NCBI GenBank assembly: GCA_002400495.2
Contig: NVQL02000013.1
Coordinates: forward strand, 112,782-155,141
Source of the DNA: Alphaproteobacteria bacterium
GTDB taxonomy: Bacteria; Pseudomonadota; Alphaproteobacteria; Rhizobiales; OSC116
Length of the DNA stretch: 42,360 nt
Reading direction: 5' to 3'
Positions 8,710-16,680 of this stretch are shown here, piece by piece (the first letter of the stretch is position 1; every line of letters starts with the position of its first letter). The translations under genes and the position numbers were made by a program. The notes below the pieces were generated by a model, which saw nothing but the letters and a program-made list of their open reading frames with translations, did no database searches and was not told where the DNA came from.

Positions 8710-10485
8710 TTATAATGTAAACATATCGTCAGGCGCGGTCAGTAAAACCTCGCTGCCATCGATGATTATTTTGTTCAAAGCCATCACTTCTGGTAACAGA
8801 TTCTCCGCAAAAAATCTCGCCAAAATCACGTATTCCGCGGCACTAGATAATTGCCCCGCACAAGCATGCGCGCCCTTGGCAATATAATGCGCGCCCAATA
8901 ACAAGCCCATCAAACGCAAATAAGTGGTCGCCGCCGCCAATGGCAAGTCAGCATCTTCATCTTTAGCCGCCAACAACCACATGGTCGCCTCCTTAGCCGC
9001 CTCAGCCGCATCTTTCAAACGGTAAGCCGTTTTGCCAAATGCTTCGTCAGAATTCATCAGCTCGTCAGCTGTTGCCATCGCCATATCAATAAACCGCAAG
9101 GCGGTTGTGCCATTGTCCATATTGAGCTTGCGGCCGACTAAGTCCATAGCCTGAATGCCATTGGTGCCTTCATAAATAGCGGCAATGCGGGCATCGCGAT
9201 AATGTTGCGCCGCCCCCGCCTCTTCAATAAAACCCATGCCGCCATGAATTTGCACACCCAATGTGGCTGATTCGGTGCCCATATCGGTCGCATAACCTTT
9301 GGCAATCGGGGTGAGAAAATCGGCATCCAAGGCAGCCAATTTAGCCTCATCACCGTCAAGCATTTTGCTTAAATCTAACGACAATGCCGTCTGATAACAT
9401 AACGCGCGTGAGGCCAAGGTATAACAACGTTGTTTCAGCAGCATATGTTTAATGTCAGGGTGGTTCTTAATCAAAGTCATCTTGCCTTTGGGCGTGTCAG
9501 GCCGCCTGCCCTGCGTGCGCTCATTGGCATAATTTATGGCATGTTGGTATGCTCTGTCGCCAATCGATACGCCCTGTGTCGCCACCATCAGGCGGGCATT
9601 ATTCATCAGCATAAACATGCCATTAATGCCTTTATTTTCTTCGCCAATCAGGTAAGCGGTCGCGCCTTCAAAAGCCATGGTGCATGTCGGGCTGCCATGA
9701 ATGCCCATTTTTTCTTCAAGCCCAATGGCCTCGACATGGTTACGCTCACCCAAACTACCATCCTCGTTGACCAAATATTTCGGTACGATGAAAAGCGATA
9801 GGCCTTTCACGCCCTTGGGCGCATCCTCAACCCTTGCCAATACCAGATGAATGATATTCTCAGCCACATCATGCTCACCATAAGTGATGAATATTTTGGT
9901 GCCGTGCAGTTTAAAATCATCACCGTCCCGCACAGCCTTACAAGCCAACATACCTAAATCAGACCCCACATCAGGCTCGGTCAAATTCATCGTTGCCGAC
10001 CAATTGCCGCTCACAATCTGTTCCAAATAAATGCGCTTCTGCTCATCCGTGCCTAAATTATCAATCGTATCGGCCGCACCTTGAGTCAATACGGGGCCAA
10101 TGCCAAAGGCCATAGAGGCGGCATTCCACATTTCGGTTGTCGCCACGCCCAACACAGTTGGCAAGCCCTGCCCGCCATGTTCAACACTGTGCGGCAAGCT
10201 AGCCCAGCCAGCCTCGCACCAGTCTTTATAGGTTTTGACCCAGCCAGTGGCGGTTTTCACTTCATTAAACGCATTGTCATGTGTTATCAGCGTCGCGCCT
10301 TCAACATCGCCAATGCGGTTCAGCGGGGCAATTTCATTTTCAGCAAATTTCGCGGCTTCGAGCAAAACTGCATCAACTAAATCTTGCGAAAGGTCGGTAA
10401 ACTCACCTGCATTTACCCGCTGGGTAAATTCGGTCATATAATCGAGGGTAAATTTAATATCATCAATTGGCGCTTTATAAGTCAT
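8710..10485 (-). CDS. Acyl-CoA dehydrogenase with C-terminal extension (FadE/DmdC-like)
   Basis: FAD-dependent alpha,beta-dehydrogenation of an acyl-CoA, passing electrons to ETF. At 591 residues it is longer than the classical 380-residue enzymes. It has the short N-terminal segment plus the C-terminal helical domain of the group that includes DmdC (3-methylmercaptopropionyl-CoA dehydrogenase) and long-chain enzymes. Recognisable elements are MNLTEPDVGSDLG (flavin/substrate loop), GTKIFITYGEHD, GIHGSPTCTM and GGMGFIEEAGAAQHYRDARIAAIYEGTNGIQAMDLVGRK written in pieces, with the active-site Glu expected in AIYEGTNGIQ. A good AAAGGGA ribosome-binding site precedes the ATG. DMSP catabolism is one possibility but nothing nearby (no dmdA, dmdB or dmdD) argues for it. 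Confidence 0.92.
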   Translation of the reverse strand: MTYKAPIDDIKFTLDYMTEFTQRVNAGEFTDLSQDLVDAVLLEAAKFAENEIAPLNRIGDVEGATLITHDNAFNEVKTATGWVKTYKDWCEAGWASLPHSVEHGGQGLPTVLGVATTEMWNAASMAFGIGPVLTQGAADTIDNLGTDEQKRIYLEQIVSGNWSATMNLTEPDVGSDLGMLACKAVRDGDDFKLHGTKIFITYGEHDVAENIIHLVLARVEDAPKGVKGLSLFIVPKYLVNEDGSLGERNHVEAIGLEEKMGIHGSPTCTMAFEGATAYLIGEENKGINGMFMLMNNARLMVATQGVSIGDRAYQHAINYANERTQGRRPDTPKGKMTLIKNHPDIKHMLLKQRCYTLASRALCYQTALSLDLSKMLDGDEAKLAALDADFLTPIAKGYATDMGTESATLGVQIHGGMGFIEEAGAAQHYRDARIAAIYEGTNGIQAMDLVGRKLNMDNGTTALRFIDMAMATADELMNSDEAFGKTAYRLKDAAEAAKEATMWLLAAKDEDADLPLAAATTYLRLMGLLLGAHYIAKGAHACAGQLSSAAEYVILARFFAENLLPEVMALNKIIIDGSEVLLTAPDDMFTL

Positions 10486-10619
10486 ATTTTCCCTTTATTC
10501 GGCTTTTTCTCAAGTTTAGAGTTGCGAAGCACATTAGGGCAAGCTAATTTCTAAAAAACTGTAAATCAGTGTGCCATTGACTGTAGGGCAATGGGTATAA
10601 CTAGGGTAAATGTTTAACT

Positions 10620-11591
10620 ATGGTCGAGATTTTACGCGCCAATCAACAGAATCTAAAAGAAGCTGGTAAGGCCATTCGGCGCGGCGAATTGGTTGTTTTC
10701 CCGACCGAGACTGTCTATGGCCTCGGCGCTGATGCCACAAGTGATAAAGCGGTCGCCGCCATTTATAAAGCCAAAGGCAGGCCCAGCCACAATCCGCTCA
10801 TTGTGCACATCACCAGTCTTGAGCAAGCCCAAAAATATGGCAAGTTTGATGATAGAGCCAAAAAACTAGCCGCCAAATTTTGGCCAGGGCCAATGTCACT
10901 CATCGTCAAACGCACAGAAAATTGCTCCTTGTCAGAAATTGTCAGCGCAGGCGGCGATACGGTGGCGTTGCGCATGCCTGCACATCCGATATCGCGGCAA
11001 TTGCTCGAGGCGGCCAATGTGCCCGTCGCCGCACCTAGCGCTAATTTATCAGGCGGCATCAGCCCCACCTTGCCAGAGCATGTGAAACAAGGTTTAGGCG
11101 ATAAGATATTTATGCTGATTGATGGCGGCGCTTGCTTGGTCGGGGTTGAAAGCTCGGTTATTTCGGTATTGCCAAATGAAAGCGTTAAAATCTTGCGGCC
11201 GGGCAGCATTGATGCCAATGATGTCGCACAATTGTTAGGCGAGCCGATCGAGCAAAGCCAGCAATCAAAATCTGCCCATGATATACTCATCTCGCCAGGC
11301 CTGCTTAGCAGCCATTATGCCCCAAAAGTCAGCTTGCGGATGAATGTTAATCAGCCACATAAGAATGAAGCCTATCTGGCGTTTGGCAAACATGGTTTTA
11401 GCAATCATTCACTCAATTTAAGCCCTAGCCAAAACCTACACGAAGCGGCACAAAATCTATTTGCCATGTTGCACGCGCTGGATGCTTATTGTGTCGAAAA
11501 TAAATTCAGTATAGCCGTCGCGCCGATCCCTAACACCAGCATAGGCATTGCGATTAACGACCGTTTAACCCGCGCCGCTGCCCCAAAATAG
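10620..11591 (+). CDS. tsaC: L-threonylcarbamoyladenylate synthase, Sua5 type
   Basis: Makes threonylcarbamoyl-AMP from threonine, bicarbonate and ATP, the activated donor for t6A37 of ANN-decoding tRNAs. The N-terminal YrdC domain (about 10-200) shows VFPTETVYGLGADA, KGRPSHNPLIVHI and RMPAHP. The C-terminal Sua5 domain (about 210-320) follows a flexible linker, so this is the long two-domain form. The ATG at 10620 is the only sensible start. The 134-nt gap upstream is a divergent promoter region shared with the acyl-CoA dehydrogenase gene. An FAD dehydrogenase gene follows by 8 nt. Confidence 0.95.
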   Translation: MVEILRANQQNLKEAGKAIRRGELVVFPTETVYGLGADATSDKAVAAIYKAKGRPSHNPLIVHITSLEQAQKYGKFDDRAKKLAAKFWPGPMSLIVKRTENCSLSEIVSAGGDTVALRMPAHPISRQLLEAANVPVAAPSANLSGGISPTLPEHVKQGLGDKIFMLIDGGACLVGVESSVISVLPNESVKILRPGSIDANDVAQLLGEPIEQSQQSKSAHDILISPGLLSSHYAPKVSLRMNVNQPHKNEAYLAFGKHGFSNHSLNLSPSQNLHEAAQNLFAMLHALDAYCVENKFSIAVAPIPNTSIGIAINDRLTRAAAPK

Positions 11592-11599
11592 AGAAAAAC

Positions 11600-13012
11600 A
11601 TGATCTATAATCATTTAGATAATAATGACATCGAATTTTTCACTCAGCTTTTGGGCGCAAAATATGTACTGACCGATAAGGCGAAAATCGAACCACATAT
11701 CGAAGAACCGCGCAAAATATATACAGGCCAAAGTCCCTGCGTGTTGCGCCCTGCCAATACCGAGCAAGTGTCCAAAATCATGACCTATGCCAATAAACGT
11801 TTACTCGCCATCATTCCCCAAGGTGGCAATACAGGCTTGGTCGGTGCACAAGTGCCCAAATTAGGTGGAGAGATTATTTTATCCTTAAGCCGTTTAAGCG
11901 CTGATATTAAAGTTTCCAAACAAACTCAAAGCCTCACCTGCGGCGTTGGCAATACGCTGGCGCAAGTGCAACTGGCGGCGCTAAATTCAGGGCTGTTTTT
12001 TCCATTAAGCCTTGCGTCCGAAGGCTCATGCCAAATTGGCGGCAATATCAGCTCCAACGCGGGCGGCACAGGCGTGCTAAAATATGGCAATATGCGCGAT
12101 TTGGTGCTGGGTCTCGAAGTGGTGATGGCCGATGGTCAGATCTGGAACGGGCTAAAAAACCTACGCAAAGACAATACAGGCTATGATTTAAAACATTTAT
12201 TCATCGGCTCTGAAGGCACATTGGGCATTGTCACTCAAGCCTGCTTAAAACTCTATGCCAAACCGCAACATACGGCCATTGCATTTTGCGGCATTCAAAA
12301 CCCGCAGGATGCCGTGAATCTGCTGTCATTGGCGCAAAAAAATAGTGACAATCAAGTGACCGCGTTTGAAATCATCCCGCAAATCGGCATCGATTTTGTG
12401 ATGAAACATGGTCAAGACATGCGTTTTCCGCTTCAAAGCCAAGCGCCATGGTATATTTTGCTTGAGCTTGCGAGCCAAGACGAAGTGATGATGAACATTC
12501 TTGAAAAAGCGGTTGAGGCCGAACTGGTTAGCGATGCCGTGGTGGCGCAAAACGAAACTCAGGCTAAAGATTTTTGGCGTTTGCGGCATGTCTTATCCGA
12601 GGTGCAAAGACTCGAAGGTGGCAGCATCAAGCACGACATCAGCGTGGCAGTGGCCGATATACCTGAATTTTTAGCCAAGGCGGAAAAGATTGTAAAATCG
12701 GTTGTGCCAGATGCCCGCCCCGTGCCATTTGGACATATTGGCGATGGTAATTTGCATTATAATATCAGCCAGCCTGTTGATATGGACAAGCAGAAATTCC
12801 TCAATCACTGGTATGATGTTGCCGATAAAGTGCATGATTTGGTGCTGAGTATGAATGGTTCGGTCAGTGCTGAACATGGCATCGGGCAGATGAAATTTAA
12901 CGACATGCGCAAGATAAAATCGGACATTGAGCTTACCATGATGCGGCAGATTAAAACCCAGTTCGACCCGAAAAATATTCTCAATCCTATGAAAACAATA
13001 CCGCTTGATTAA
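11600..13012 (+). CDS. FAD-linked D-2-hydroxyacid dehydrogenase (D-2-hydroxyglutarate/D-lactate type)
   Basis: A flavoprotein of the VAO/PCMH family that oxidises a D-2-hydroxyacid, in this subgroup D-2-hydroxyglutarate or D-lactate. The FAD-binding domain shows IIPQGGNTGLVGAQVP and ILSLSRL. The C-terminal cap has GHIGDGNLHYNI and SAEHGIGQMK, residues associated with metal and substrate binding. At 470 residues it is a stand-alone enzyme without the Fe-S domain of GlcD-GlcF-type fusions. It sits 8 nt after tsaC and its stop is 1 nt before the GNAT start, so the three genes form an operon. D-2-hydroxyglutarate is favoured by the GGNTGLVG stretch, but the substrate is not proven. Confidence 0.9.
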   Translation: MIYNHLDNNDIEFFTQLLGAKYVLTDKAKIEPHIEEPRKIYTGQSPCVLRPANTEQVSKIMTYANKRLLAIIPQGGNTGLVGAQVPKLGGEIILSLSRLSADIKVSKQTQSLTCGVGNTLAQVQLAALNSGLFFPLSLASEGSCQIGGNISSNAGGTGVLKYGNMRDLVLGLEVVMADGQIWNGLKNLRKDNTGYDLKHLFIGSEGTLGIVTQACLKLYAKPQHTAIAFCGIQNPQDAVNLLSLAQKNSDNQVTAFEIIPQIGIDFVMKHGQDMRFPLQSQAPWYILLELASQDEVMMNILEKAVEAELVSDAVVAQNETQAKDFWRLRHVLSEVQRLEGGSIKHDISVAVADIPEFLAKAEKIVKSVVPDARPVPFGHIGDGNLHYNISQPVDMDKQKFLNHWYDVADKVHDLVLSMNGSVSAEHGIGQMKFNDMRKIKSDIELTMMRQIKTQFDPKNILNPMKTIPLD

Positions 13013-13013
13013 T

Positions 13014-13457
13014 ATGACAGACATTATTTTTAGGCTGGCCACCAAAGATGACCAAAAAAACGCCATTCAAATATGGCATGATGCAGGTCTTACACGGCCG
13101 CATAATGACCCTGATTTAGATTTTTCTTTCGCGGTTGATGGTTCTGCATCAGATGTCATTCTCGCCGAAAAGGATGGCAGGATTATCGGCACTTGTATGG
13201 TTGGGCATGATGGCCACCGCGGTTCGGTATATTATTTGGCGGTTAGCCCCAAGCAACAAGCCAAAGGCTTGGGCAAACAGCTTATGCAGCAGGCCGAGGA
13301 TTATTTAATCGACAAAGGCGTGTGGAAAATCAACTTATTTGTTCGACACGGAAATGAACAGGTGCTGAATTTTTATGACAAGCAGGGGTATGAGCCGATT
13401 GAGGCTGCGTCATTTGCTAAGGTGATTGATCCTAGTAAAGTGCCCACGCTTAGATAG
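13014..13457 (+). CDS. GNAT family N-acetyltransferase, YpeA-like
   Basis: Acetyl-CoA-dependent N-acetyltransferase of about 147 residues. The acetyl-CoA-binding segment YLAVSPKQQAKGLGKQLM contains the QxxGxG-type pyrophosphate loop. The pattern GTCMVGHDGHRGSVYYLAV and a C-terminal FYDKQGYEP match the YpeA/YjaB-like group. The acceptor is unknown. I use the ATG at 13014, one base after the preceding stop codon. A TTG at 13005 in the same frame would overlap that gene. The 3' end overlaps one arm of a likely terminator hairpin. Confidence 0.88.
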   Translation: MTDIIFRLATKDDQKNAIQIWHDAGLTRPHNDPDLDFSFAVDGSASDVILAEKDGRIIGTCMVGHDGHRGSVYYLAVSPKQQAKGLGKQLMQQAEDYLIDKGVWKINLFVRHGNEQVLNFYDKQGYEPIEAASFAKVIDPSKVPTLR

Positions 13458-13499
13458 TTTGTGGTTTTTTGGTTGTGGTTTTTTGTTGGGCACTTTTTT
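13437..13499 (+). terminator. Probable rho-independent terminator after the tsaC-GNAT operon
   Basis: The arm AAAGTGCCCA (13437-13446), inside the last codons of the GNAT gene, is perfectly complementary to TGGGCACTTT (13487-13496), and the second arm runs into a stretch of Ts (13494-13499). The loop is about 40 nt and includes a tandem duplication of a T-rich 14-mer. The long loop lowers confidence. Confidence 0.5.
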
Positions 13500-13500
13500 G

Positions 13501-13656
13501 CCTGACCCTGCGGGCGTTCGCTCCGCTCTCTAGCTAAGCCACTCAGCCGCTGATCGGGTGCCGATTCACCCCCCCACCTAACCTCATTATGATTAGGTGG
13601 CGAGAATATGCCGAAACACCGAGTTTCGGTGCGTCCCACGAACTCAGCATTTGCAT
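13501..13656 (+). repeat. Dispersed hairpin repeat, copy A1 (forward)
   Basis: First copy of a repeat family found in most long gaps of this window. It shows three hairpins: CCC-TGC-GGG (13506-13514), CCACCTAA/TTAGGTGG (13574-13581 with 13593-13600), and CCGAAAC/GTTTCGG (13611-13617 with 13623-13629). The conserved core TAAGCCACTCAGCCGCTGAT lies between the first two. Homologous copies are at 28663-28818, 38025-38221 and 42221-42360 (same strand) and 31958-32113 (inverted). Confidence 0.8.
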
Positions 13657-13689
13657 TAAATTGTCTAACCACAAACTCAGAATATGCGT

Positions 13690-14147
13690 TTGCCTTCGTT
13701 TCCAAACAAAGGCCATTTCAGTGAGCGCGACAGCGGCCGTTCGAAGCCGCTGCCGTCTAACGCGCGGTAGGCAAGAGAGCAAAGCGAACGCACGCAAGTG
13801 TCAACAGTGAGCTTAAGCGAACGTATAAATGAAGTACCCGAGTGTAGGCAGGAGTGCTAACTTTCTTAGTGTCTTTACAAGGTTAAACGCAGATTCAGTG
13901 GCGGCAACTCCAGCGCAAACCATCCTCAGCACAACGTTTCCACAAATTCAGGGTAGCGCTCCTGCCAATGCTCTGGAAGTCTGCATTTTTTCGTTCGGCT
14001 TCGCCTCTCTAGTGAGCCCCTGCGGGCGCACGCCTCCGCGTGCTTGCTAAGCCACTCAGCCGCTGGTGGGACGCGAATTCACCACCCAATCTAACCTCAT
14101 TATGCTAAGTTAGCGAGAATATGCCGAAAGTTTGAATTTCGGTGCCA
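13690..14147. repeat. Dispersed hairpin repeat, composite A2-core-B
   Basis: A composite with an inverted half (13690-13860), a decayed core and a forward half (13951-14147), the same layout as 31958-32326. The inverted half holds the hairpins GCCTT/AAGGC (13692-13713) and CAGCGGC/GCCGCTG (13731-13752). The forward half holds GCCC-CTGC-GGGC (14016-14027), GCACGC-CTCC-GCGTGC (14028-14043) and CCGAAA/TTTCGG (14124-14142). It ends about 19 nt before the ATG of the VOC gene, so it is probably part of that gene's leader. I see no gene in 13458-14165. Confidence 0.75.
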
Positions 14148-14165
14148 TTAAATAGGATTCATAAT

Positions 14166-14588
14166 ATGACTGCCCTTGTGCCAGAATTTGCGGTGAGTGA
14201 CATAAAACAGAGCCTTGAATTCTATGTCAGTGTTTTGGGTTTTGAAATCAAATATCAACGGCCAGAAGAGGGTTTTGCCTATCTCAACATAGGCGCAGCC
14301 GAGTTGATGCTCGATCAGCTCAATTTAGGTCGGGATTTCAACATTGACGAAAAGCCCCCCGCCCATCCATTTGGCCGCGGCTTAAATGTGCAAATAAAAG
14401 TTGATGACCTAGCCCCCATGCTCAATGCCATCAAAACCGGGGGGCTGAAACTTTATCTACCACTTGAAGAAAAATATTATCGCAAAGATGATGTGGAAAT
14501 TGGGCAAAGTCAATTTGTCATTGCCGATCCAGATGGCTACCTATTACGCTTTTGCCAGTTTCTCGGCACCCGCCCTGTTTCAAAATAA
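14166..14588 (+). CDS. VOC superfamily protein (glyoxalase/bleomycin-resistance type)
   Basis: A 140-residue protein of the vicinal-oxygen-chelate fold, built of two beta-alpha-beta-beta-beta modules. Typical landmarks are PEFAVSDIKQSLEFYVSVLGF at the start, AYLNIGAAELML in the first module, and FVIADPDGYLLRFCQ at the end. The closest style is that of bleomycin-binding or resistance-like proteins, but these are often misnamed and the ligand is unknown. I use the ATG at 14166, with AGG 11 nt upstream. A GTG at 14142 lies inside the repeat element. Its last 9 nt overlap the convergent SRAP gene. Confidence 0.85.
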   Translation: MTALVPEFAVSDIKQSLEFYVSVLGFEIKYQRPEEGFAYLNIGAAELMLDQLNLGRDFNIDEKPPAHPFGRGLNVQIKVDDLAPMLNAIKTGGLKLYLPLEEKYYRKDDVEIGQSQFVIADPDGYLLRFCQFLGTRPVSK

Positions 14589-15362
14589 ACTCAGTTGGGC
14601 TTTTGGTTCGGGCTTTTTAATCACCGTTTCCTCAAGCTCTATCTCATCAATAAAATAATCACGGTCAATGCGGCTATTGCCTACATCGCGGGTCACTGCA
14701 TGGATTTTTAAATTTTCTACTTCTGCATCATCAATTAATTCCAGTGCGTTGCGGCCTCTTACATTCCAGCCATCTAGCCAGTGTTTAAAATTGTCTTGTG
14801 GCAGCAAGCATGGCATGCGGCCATGCACTTGTTTCAACATACCAACGGCTGGCTTGGTCATAATGGCGATGGTGTCAATCTCACTGCCATCAGCGGCCAT
14901 AAAACGGCTATGCACCCCTGCAAATGCCAGCAAGCTATTGTTGGTTTTGCTCATATCGCGGCTCATATAAAATGGCTGTTTCACGCCCCTAATGGTTTTC
15001 CATTCATACCAGCCAGAAGCGGGTATAATGCATCTATTTTGCTCAATCGCGCCTCTAAACATGGGTTTTACCAATGCGGTTTCACTGCGGGCATTTATAA
15101 TCAGGCTGCGGGGCGGCTGTTTCATCCAATCGGCAATAAAACCCCACTGGGCAAGCTGCATATTGGCGGTGTTTTTTAACTTTTGCACCACATCAATTTG
15201 ATTTTTAATAATCAGCACAGGCTGGCTTGGCGCAATGTTAAAGCGTGCGGGCATTTGCACAGCAGGGAGGCTATAATCATCCGAAATGTTCATTGCACCA
15301 ACAACTTCAAACAGCTCAGCTATATAGTCCATTTCAGCGATCAGCGTAAAGCGTCCACACAT
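14580..15362 (-). CDS. SOS response-associated peptidase (SRAP/HMCES/YedK family)
   Basis: Forms a covalent DNA-protein crosslink with abasic sites in single-stranded DNA and so shields them during replication. The family needs Cys at position 2, exposed after Met removal. That sets the start at the ATG at 15362 (MCGRF), not at the upstream ATG at 15398, which has no ribosome-binding site. The other active-site residues are in place: N90 in INARSET, E120 in GWYEWK and H180 in VHGRMP. The resulting 260-residue protein is of normal to slightly long size. It is convergent with the VOC gene (9-nt overlap). Confidence 0.93.
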   Translation of the reverse strand: MCGRFTLIAEMDYIAELFEVVGAMNISDDYSLPAVQMPARFNIAPSQPVLIIKNQIDVVQKLKNTANMQLAQWGFIADWMKQPPRSLIINARSETALVKPMFRGAIEQNRCIIPASGWYEWKTIRGVKQPFYMSRDMSKTNNSLLAFAGVHSRFMAADGSEIDTIAIMTKPAVGMLKQVHGRMPCLLPQDNFKHWLDGWNVRGRNALELIDDAEVENLKIHAVTRDVGNSRIDRDYFIDEIELEETVIKKPEPKAQLSLF

Positions 15363-15479
15363 TTCATCGGGTTCCCGTTTGGTTTGATTGTTAGACATAA
15401 CACAATTTCTATTTTGTTAACCATTTTTTTGTATCCTTAAGAAAAGATGTTATATCATCACAACAATTAATAAGTATTT

Positions 15480-16061
15480 ATGCCGTCATTACCTAAAGAA
15501 TTGCCAGAAAGAAGATCAGCAGGCAGGCGTAAGTCTGATGACATTCACCAGCGCATTGTCGGCAAATCAATCAGCCCCATAACCTATCTAGCTACCGATT
15601 ATCTCAATCATTTCAATGAGGTTATTATGTTACTCGATATGATTCTCGATATGCCTGAGCTGGTCAATGAATTATCGGCATGGCAACCTAAAGATTATGT
15701 TAAGCATTTTCACGAAAGCGGATTATCCGATCAAGAACTGATCATCGAAGCTTATCAAGCCGCCTCTGATGAAGATCGAAATATATTATTAGCCATCACC
15801 AATGAGATGGAGCGCATCATTCAAGACAGCATTTCTGCCGCGTGGAAAGATGGGCAAGCACTTGATGAAATTTCGCTGTCCGTGCTATGCACAACCACCA
15901 CCGAAAAATTGCGTGAGCGCATTAATTTAGCCAGCGCAGTGATTAACAGCGGCGCCGCCTCAGTTGCCGAGCGGCATAACATTGCCCTGACCCACACTTC
16001 AATTAACGATACCCAAGCGACGGTTGATATCTTGTTCGATGCCTTCCATAAACAAGTTTAA
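15480..16061 (+). CDS. Conserved-looking hypothetical protein, helical, 193 residues
   Basis: I do not recognise the family. The protein begins with a charged, basic stretch (ERRSAGRRKSDDIHQRIVG), then appears to be entirely alpha-helical with many acidic residues (for example NEVIMLLDMILDMPELVNEL). It has no signal peptide, membrane segment or catalytic motif. Codon use and length fit a real gene. The ATG at 15480 is preceded by an AT-rich region with no strong Shine-Dalgarno sequence. The divergent SRAP gene shares the 117-nt gap, which contains a single half CtrA site. A regulatory or scaffold role is possible but not shown. Confidence 0.7.
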   Translation: MPSLPKELPERRSAGRRKSDDIHQRIVGKSISPITYLATDYLNHFNEVIMLLDMILDMPELVNELSAWQPKDYVKHFHESGLSDQELIIEAYQAASDEDRNILLAITNEMERIIQDSISAAWKDGQALDEISLSVLCTTTTEKLRERINLASAVINSGAASVAERHNIALTHTSINDTQATVDILFDAFHKQV

Positions 16062-16069
16062 TTGTTTTG

Positions 16070-16085
16070 TTAACCTAAAGTTAAC
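16070..16085 (+). promoter_or_regulatory. CtrA-like binding site (distal) upstream of the 93-residue protein
   Basis: The sequence TTAACCTAAAGTTAAC is an exact TTAA-N7-TTAAC match to the CtrA consensus. It begins 9 nt after the preceding stop codon and about 170 nt before the next ATG. A second box lies 74 nt downstream (16159-16174), and an extra N5-spaced variant occurs between them. Confidence 0.5.
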
Positions 16086-16158
16086 CATGTTTATCAATAA
16101 AGTTTTAACCAAGTTAACTCATTGATTCTGCTAATAAATCACATCCAAGTCCACAGCG

Positions 16159-16174
16159 TTAACCTTTTGTTAAT
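16159..16174 (+). promoter_or_regulatory. CtrA-like binding site (proximal) upstream of the 93-residue protein
   Basis: The sequence TTAACCTTTTGTTAAT fits TTAA-N7-TTAA, 81 nt before the ATG at 16255. Together with the distal box this gives a two-site arrangement as seen at CtrA-controlled promoters. Confidence 0.5.
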
Positions 16175-16254
16175 TTTTCCCACCACCTTTGGCCCAAACA
16201 TGCTATTTTATCTCCAATGAAAAATAAATAAATGAAGTTTGGGACGATATATAT

Positions 16255-16536
16255 ATGAAAAATGCAAACGATAACAAAGACCTTATCGATGAAGATCCAA
16301 CCAAACATGTAGATCAACAATTCGAAAAACAACGAGCGTTGGGCTATTTGTTAGATGCGTGGGAAAATGCGATTAATGATGGTGTCGAGTCAGATATGAT
16401 TGCCACTGCAGCTATTTTTGCCGCGATTTCAGATATGGTCAACCAATATGGCGAAGACCCTGTTGCCAAAATGACAGAAAGCCTGTCAAAGCGCATTCGT
16501 ACGGGCGAATTTACACTCAACAAAACCATACAATAA
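16255..16536 (+). CDS. Conserved small alphaproteobacterial protein, 93 residues, function unknown
   Basis: A soluble helical protein. The pattern RALGYLLDAWENAINDGVESDMIATAAIFAAISDMV, split by conserved small residues, resembles a small protein family that I have seen only in alphaproteobacteria. No function is assigned to it. The C-terminal KRIRTGEFTL is also characteristic. There is no signal peptide and no metal or nucleotide motif. The start at 16255 is preceded by a weak GGGACG. Two CtrA-type boxes at 16070 and 16159 suggest cell-cycle-linked expression. An inverted repeat at 16590-16630 follows. Confidence 0.78.
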   Translation: MKNANDNKDLIDEDPTKHVDQQFEKQRALGYLLDAWENAINDGVESDMIATAAIFAAISDMVNQYGEDPVAKMTESLSKRIRTGEFTLNKTIQ

Positions 16537-16589
16537 TTACAACGCAATGATCACAAAAATTTCATTTGGCATAATTGATTTACAGTTTA

Positions 16590-16630
16590 ATAAGTTATAT
16601 TGTTACTTAAGCACCAACTTTATAACTTAT
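16590..16630. repeat. Perfect 10-bp inverted repeat between two genes
   Basis: ATAAGTTATA (16590-16599) and TATAACTTAT (16621-16630) are perfectly complementary with a 21-nt spacer. The position, 54 nt after one stop codon and 51 nt before the next likely start, suits either an operator or an AT-rich transcript hairpin. There is no T-run. Confidence 0.45.
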
Positions 16631-16680
16631 GTTTTGAAATTATGAAAAATGATATATACCGAAGCACAATAAATGTAGAC

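Noticed and set aside
8710..10485. Firm assignment as DMSP-catabolic DmdC
   Set aside because: The size and domain style fit, but the same architecture serves other acyl-CoA dehydrogenases and no other dmd gene is nearby.
13543..14050. Several open frames across the gap 13.5-14.05 kb
   Set aside because: They read through the hairpin repeat in several frames and both strands, with peptides that recur at other repeat copies; no ribosome-binding site and no family match.
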